NCBI GenBank assembly: GCA_963922415.1 | Contig: CAWUIP010000081.1 | Coordinates: 1 to 16,217 of the forward strand | Source: Aliishimia sp963922415 | Lineage (GTDB): Bacteria > Pseudomonadota > Alphaproteobacteria > Rhodobacterales > Rhodobacteraceae | Reading direction: 5' to 3' | DNA length: 16,217 bases | In this document: positions 12,811 to 16,217 of the stretch, piece after piece | How the letters are laid out: each line of letters starts with the position of its first letter | Position numbering within the stretch: the stretch's first letter is position 1 | Notes under the pieces: generated by a model | Told to the model about the DNA's origin: nothing | The model's database searches: none | Seen by the model: the letters and a program-made list of their open reading frames with translations, nothing else | Program-made: the position numbers and the translations under genes

Positions 12811-15429
12811 ATGGCGCAAGATACAGATGTACGCTCTGCCGATGATATGGTGGCCGAAGCCGATACAGGTGCCCGCAACCCCTCTGCCGCGTGGCAGGCG
12901 AACCTGATCATAGGAACCTGCATCGTCTGGTCGCTGTTCCAGCTTTATATTGCCTCCAAAGTGCCCGGCGTAATCGCGCAAGCCACCGGCATGAACATCT
13001 TTGCCAATATCGTGGCCCAGGCCCGGTTTGTGCACTTGGCCTTTGCGATCATGCTGGCAACGCTGGCCTTCCCGCTGTTCAAGTCTTCCCCAAAAGACCG
13101 GATCCCAATTTACGACTGGGCGCTGTTGATCTTGGGGGTCGCGGCCTGCCTTTACCTTGTTGTTTTCCGGTTTGAGATCGCCGACCGCCCTGGTCTTTGG
13201 AGCACGAGCGACATCGTGATGTCCTGCATTGGGATGTTTGTGCTCTTTACCGCCGTTTATCGATCACTTGGCTTGCCGCTTGTGATCATCGCGGGGGCGT
13301 TTGTCGCCTTTGCGTTCTTTGGCGGCTATTCTGAATGGGCGCGCAACATCACGAACTATGGCGGTGCGTCGCTGTCTAAGGCGTTGGGTCACTATTGGAT
13401 GCAGACAGAGGGCGTCTTCGGTGTGGCGCTCGGCGTCTCCACCACGATGATTTTCCTCTTTGTGCTCTTTGGCGCACTTCTGGACCGTGCCGGGGGTGGG
13501 TCATGGTTCATTAAAGTGGCTGTGGCCCTTTTGGGCGCGCTGCGCGGCGGACCGGCGAAAGCGTCGGTTCTGTCCTCCATGCTGACCGGTATGATCTCTG
13601 GGTCGTCGATCTCAAACACAGTTACAACGGGCACCTTCACCATCCCGCTGATGAAGCGCATCGGCTTCCCGGCTGAGAAGGCCGGAGCGGTCGAAGTGGC
13701 ATCTTCCACCAATGGACAGCTTACGCCACCTGTTATGGGGGCCGCGGCCTTCCTGATGGTCGAGTACGTCAACATTCCCTACATCGACGTTGTCAAACAC
13801 GCTTTCCTGCCCGCAGTGATCAGCTACATTGCGCTTCTCTATATTGTGCATCTCGAAGCGCTGAAGATGCAGATGCAGGGTCTCAAAAAAGCGGGCCGCC
13901 ATATTGGACCGGCGCTGATCTTGATCCTGTTCCTGTCAGGTTTTCTGTTCCTTGGCGTCTTGACCTACACAATGATTGGCGTGCGCAGCTTGCTTGATGG
14001 CTTTATGGCAAAGAGCGTTTATGGCGGCCTTGTCATCGTTGCGATCATGTATCTTGTGCTGGTCTATCTGGCCTCGCGTTACCCGGATGTGGCAATGGAT
14101 GATCCCGATGGCCCGCTCGAGGCGCCACGTCTTACGCCGACCCTGCTGGGTGGTGCCTATTTTGCACTGCCGATCTTCATTTTGGTCTGGAACCTCATGG
14201 TCCGCACGGAAAGCCTAGAGCGTTTGTCGCCCTCACTTTCCGCCTTCTGGGCCACTGTGTTTATGATCATCGTTGCGCTCACGCACCGCCCGCTGAAAGC
14301 GATCTTCCGGGGGGAAGGGTTCGGCAGCGCCACGACTCAAGGTTGGCGTGACTTTGTCGAAGGGCTGATCCTTGGTGCGCGAAACATGATCGGGATTGGT
14401 GTGGCAACGGGCGCTGCGGGCATCATCGTGGGCACCATCAGCCTTACTGGTGCGCATCAGGTCATCGGCCAGGTCGTGGAGGCAATCGCCGGCGGCAATA
14501 TTTGGATCCTGCTGATCTTGGTGGCTGTCATGTCGCTCATCCTTGGTATGGGCTTGCCGACGACGGCCAACTACATTGTCGTGTCCTCGCTCATGGCGCC
14601 AGTGATCCTCTCGGTCGGCGCACAAGCGGGCTACATCTTTCCGCTCATCGCGGTGCATCTTTTTGTGTTCTACTTCGGAATACTGGCGGACGACACGCCG
14701 CCGGTGGGCCTTGCCGCCTACGCGGCGGCGGCCATCTCACGCGGGGACCCGATCCAAACAGGCGTGCAGGGCTTTGCCTATGACATTCGAACGGCCCTTT
14801 TGCCCTTCCTCTTTATCTTCAACACCGACCTTTTGTTGATCGACGTCGGGTTTGCGAAGGCCATTTTGGTCTTCTTCATCTCGCTGATCGCAATGCTTTT
14901 ATTTGCAGCTGCGACCCAAGGATACTTTATCGCCAAGAGCCGGGTGTGGGAGACTGTGATGCTCCTCTTTATCGCGTTTATGCTGTTCCGACCGGACTTC
15001 TTCCTGGATCAGGTTAGCGAAAAATACACCTCTGCCGAAGGGCCCGCCGCACTTGTGCTGCTCAAGAGTGTGCCAGAGGGGCAAGACGTTCGCTTTACTG
15101 TCGAGGGACCCGATTTTGATACCGCAGACGTGCGCCCGGTCACCATCGTACTGCCCAGTGCAGGGGCGTCGACGCTGGACCAACAGGGTCTTTTGGTGTT
15201 CGAAGAAGATGGTCTGCTAAAGCTCGACGAACCGTTCGGCGGCGGAGATCTGCTGCAGCCGATCAGCGGACAGGAGTTTGACTACTACCTCGATGATCCC
15301 GTGGTGATCGCAAAAGTCGAGATCGAAAACGACCGCGCGCCGAAAGAACTCTTTTTTATTCCCGCGTTACTGTTGCTCGCCGGTGTTGTGCTCATCCAGC
15401 GGCGCCGCGCGACGCAACCTGCATTCTAA
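12811..15429 (+). CDS. TRAP transporter fused permease, 4TM/12TM (TAXI type) with DUF3394
   Basis: The 872-residue inner-membrane protein fuses the small (DctQ-like) and large (DctM-like) TRAP subunits. The N-terminal part has several helices (about 31-48, 73-90, 102-119, 134-171). The conserved permease core includes SSMLTGMISGSSISNTVTTG (255-274) and SSTNGQLTPPVMGAAAFLMV (298-317). A second conserved half has LILGMGLPTTANYIV and FYFGILADDTPPVGLAAYAA. The C-terminus, from about 726, is the DUF3394 domain ending in one last helix (FFIPALLLLAGVVLI) and a basic tail. Import is driven by an ion gradient. The start has GGGGGA as ribosome binding site. It depends on the TAXI protein encoded just upstream. 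Confidence 0.93.
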   Translation: MAQDTDVRSADDMVAEADTGARNPSAAWQANLIIGTCIVWSLFQLYIASKVPGVIAQATGMNIFANIVAQARFVHLAFAIMLATLAFPLFKSSPKDRIPIYDWALLILGVAACLYLVVFRFEIADRPGLWSTSDIVMSCIGMFVLFTAVYRSLGLPLVIIAGAFVAFAFFGGYSEWARNITNYGGASLSKALGHYWMQTEGVFGVALGVSTTMIFLFVLFGALLDRAGGGSWFIKVAVALLGALRGGPAKASVLSSMLTGMISGSSISNTVTTGTFTIPLMKRIGFPAEKAGAVEVASSTNGQLTPPVMGAAAFLMVEYVNIPYIDVVKHAFLPAVISYIALLYIVHLEALKMQMQGLKKAGRHIGPALILILFLSGFLFLGVLTYTMIGVRSLLDGFMAKSVYGGLVIVAIMYLVLVYLASRYPDVAMDDPDGPLEAPRLTPTLLGGAYFALPIFILVWNLMVRTESLERLSPSLSAFWATVFMIIVALTHRPLKAIFRGEGFGSATTQGWRDFVEGLILGARNMIGIGVATGAAGIIVGTISLTGAHQVIGQVVEAIAGGNIWILLILVAVMSLILGMGLPTTANYIVVSSLMAPVILSVGAQAGYIFPLIAVHLFVFYFGILADDTPPVGLAAYAAAAISRGDPIQTGVQGFAYDIRTALLPFLFIFNTDLLLIDVGFAKAILVFFISLIAMLLFAAATQGYFIAKSRVWETVMLLFIAFMLFRPDFFLDQVSEKYTSAEGPAALVLLKSVPEGQDVRFTVEGPDFDTADVRPVTIVLPSAGASTLDQQGLLVFEEDGLLKLDEPFGGGDLLQPISGQEFDYYLDDPVVIAKVEIENDRAPKELFFIPALLLLAGVVLIQRRRATQPAF

Positions 15430-15779
15430 GTCCAGACGCGCGTGCGCATCGCGCGTCCTGGCTGTCGGCATCAACAGGACCGCGCGAGTATTCAGGATAG
15501 TCGTCACTTGATGGCGGTCTATGGATTTGACACTAGGTCCCGCCGCCTGCCGCCGCGGACAACGTACAGGCATACTCCGGTAAGATCTTCGAGGGCATCT
15601 ACGCAGTCTAGGGTGCCGCCACCTTTGTTGTTTGAGGCATGCGCAGCTGCTTGAGGCCAGTTAATGGGCGTTCATCTGATATTCATTTTTCCGTTTGGGT
15701 AATGTTCATCTTCAGGCCGGAGACATCTGTGCCTGGCTCATCTAATGTGCGGTAAAGGCCCCAGTGATAGGTATATCAG
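15430..15779. other. 350-bp stretch without a convincing gene
   Basis: Apart from the terminator-like hairpin after the permease gene I see only short open frames with low-complexity, Arg/Pro/Ser-rich products and no recognisable motif. The base composition becomes more AT-rich from about 15660. The promoter of the EF-hand gene is probably here, but no clear -35/-10 pair stands out. A direct repeat TTCATCT (15671-15677 and 15705-15711) is present and may be chance. Confidence 0.5.
15435..15457 (+). terminator. Putative terminator of the TAXI-TRAP operon
   Basis: GACGCGCG (15435-15442) and CGCGCGTC (15450-15457) form a perfect 8-bp stem with a 7-nt loop, five bases after the permease stop codon. 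The flanks CCA and TGG can extend it past a one-base bulge. There is no T tract. Confidence 0.55.
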
Positions 15780-16217
15780 ATGTTCGTGCGCCATTTTTTT
15801 GATCAGGTCTCGATGTGGGAAGAAACGACTTTGCGCCGCGCTCAAGTCATCTTTCTGTGTTTGGTTTTCGCAAGTGTTGCAATCTTCCCAAATCCATCGA
15901 CCGCTCAATCCGCCAGTTTCCGTTCGGTCGATACCAACGCCGACCGTGTTTTAACCTTGAATGAACTTGTCGCGGCTTTCGGCCGAAACGGCGCAAACCG
16001 GCTACTAAGAACGACAGATCACAACGGGGACGGGCGCATTACTATATCGGAGCTTCGCAGGGGCGCTGACGACGAGGATCAGGGTGACGACCAGAGGCCT
16101 GGCCTGTCCAATGATAGAGACGACGACAGGGAGGATAATCAGAGGTCCGGTTCGTCGCGTGATAGCGGCAGTGACCGGGACGATGCTGGCGATGACGGTG
16201 ATGACGGCAAGGATGAC
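15780..16217 (+). CDS. Secreted EF-hand calcium-binding protein with acidic tail, 3' end outside window
   Basis: The 146 visible codons start at ATG 15780 (AGG 8 bp upstream) or ATG 15813. A hydrophobic signal-peptide core, VIFLCLVFASVAIF (23-36), is followed by PNPSTAQSA, a likely cleavage region. Two EF-hand loops come next: DTNADRVLTLNE (51-62) and DHNGDGRITISE (80-91), the second a perfect match to DxNxDGxxxxxE. The first has Arg instead of Gly at loop position 6. From about residue 94 the sequence becomes Asp/Arg/Gly/Ser-rich and strongly acidic (RDDDRED, DDAGDDGDDGKDD) up to the edge. The product probably binds calcium outside the cytoplasm. No enzymatic domain is visible. Confidence 0.75.
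   Translation, partial: MFVRHFFDQVSMWEETTLRRAQVIFLCLVFASVAIFPNPSTAQSASFRSVDTNADRVLTLNELVAAFGRNGANRLLRTTDHNGDGRITISELRRGADDEDQGDDQRPGLSNDRDDDREDNQRSGSSRDSGSDRDDAGDDGDDGKDD

Noticed and set aside
11797..13035. Long minus-strand open frame (412 codons)
   Set aside because: Antisense to the TAXI gene and the permease start, and it runs through the intergenic hairpin; no domain seen.
15442..15654. Plus-strand open frame of 70 codons after the permease
   Set aside because: It begins inside the terminator-like stem and codes for a low-complexity Arg/Pro/Ser-rich product with no ribosome binding site. A transposase remnant was considered but no motif supports it.
15671..15711. Direct repeat TTCATCT
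   Set aside because: Two 7-bp copies 34 bp apart in an AT-richer stretch can occur by chance; no gene or promoter element lines up with them.

Overview
The window looks like chromosome of a marine-type alphaproteobacterium, most likely Rhodobacteraceae (Roseobacter group). The grounds are high GC with GC-rich third codon positions, a TAXI-type TRAP transporter with fused permease, a small DUF6525-type protein, and the mix of SPFH, CobW and GMC proteins. No rRNA, tRNA, CRISPR array, insertion sequence or phage gene was seen.

Region 1 (1-2645, minus strand) is a tight three-gene operon: an SPFH/flotillin-like protein with a C-terminal GYF-like domain, a small cysteine phosphatase-like protein, and a double zinc-ribbon protein that runs off the left edge. 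The SPFH and zinc-ribbon genes resemble the Bacillus YdjI/YdjG pair that works with PspA at the membrane. The phosphatase between them is an unusual addition.

Region 2 (2789-6627) has an Rrf2-type repressor on the minus strand, divergent from a plus-strand operon: COG0523/CobW GTPase (putative zinc chaperone), DUF1826 protein, a class III (glutathione-dependent formaldehyde) alcohol dehydrogenase, and a small DUF6525 protein. An inverted repeat sits between the divergent starts. The dehydrogenase keeps its catalytic-zinc residues but has lost two of the four cysteines of the structural zinc site. Beside a zinc GTPase, this suggests a zinc-economy operon.

Region 3 (6747-8436) holds a choline-dehydrogenase-like GMC flavoprotein. 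It has no ribosome binding site of its own but overlaps a 27-codon upstream frame with a strong one. The 190-bp gap up to 8626 separates it from the convergent aminotransferase gene; no clear terminator was seen there.

Region 4 (8627-15429) looks like a substrate uptake and degradation cluster. A class III aminotransferase and a BKACE-family (beta-keto acid cleavage) enzyme overlap by four bases on the minus strand. Divergently, an RpiR/SIS regulator, a TAXI solute-binding protein and a fused TRAP permease lie on the plus strand. The simplest model is import of an amino-carboxylate, transamination to a keto acid and acetyl-CoA-dependent cleavage, under control of the RpiR protein. The substrate cannot be read from the sequence.

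Region 5 (15430-16217) is about 350 bp without a convincing gene, then the start of a secreted protein with two EF-hand loops and a very acidic Asp/Arg/Gly/Ser-rich tail, cut by the right edge.
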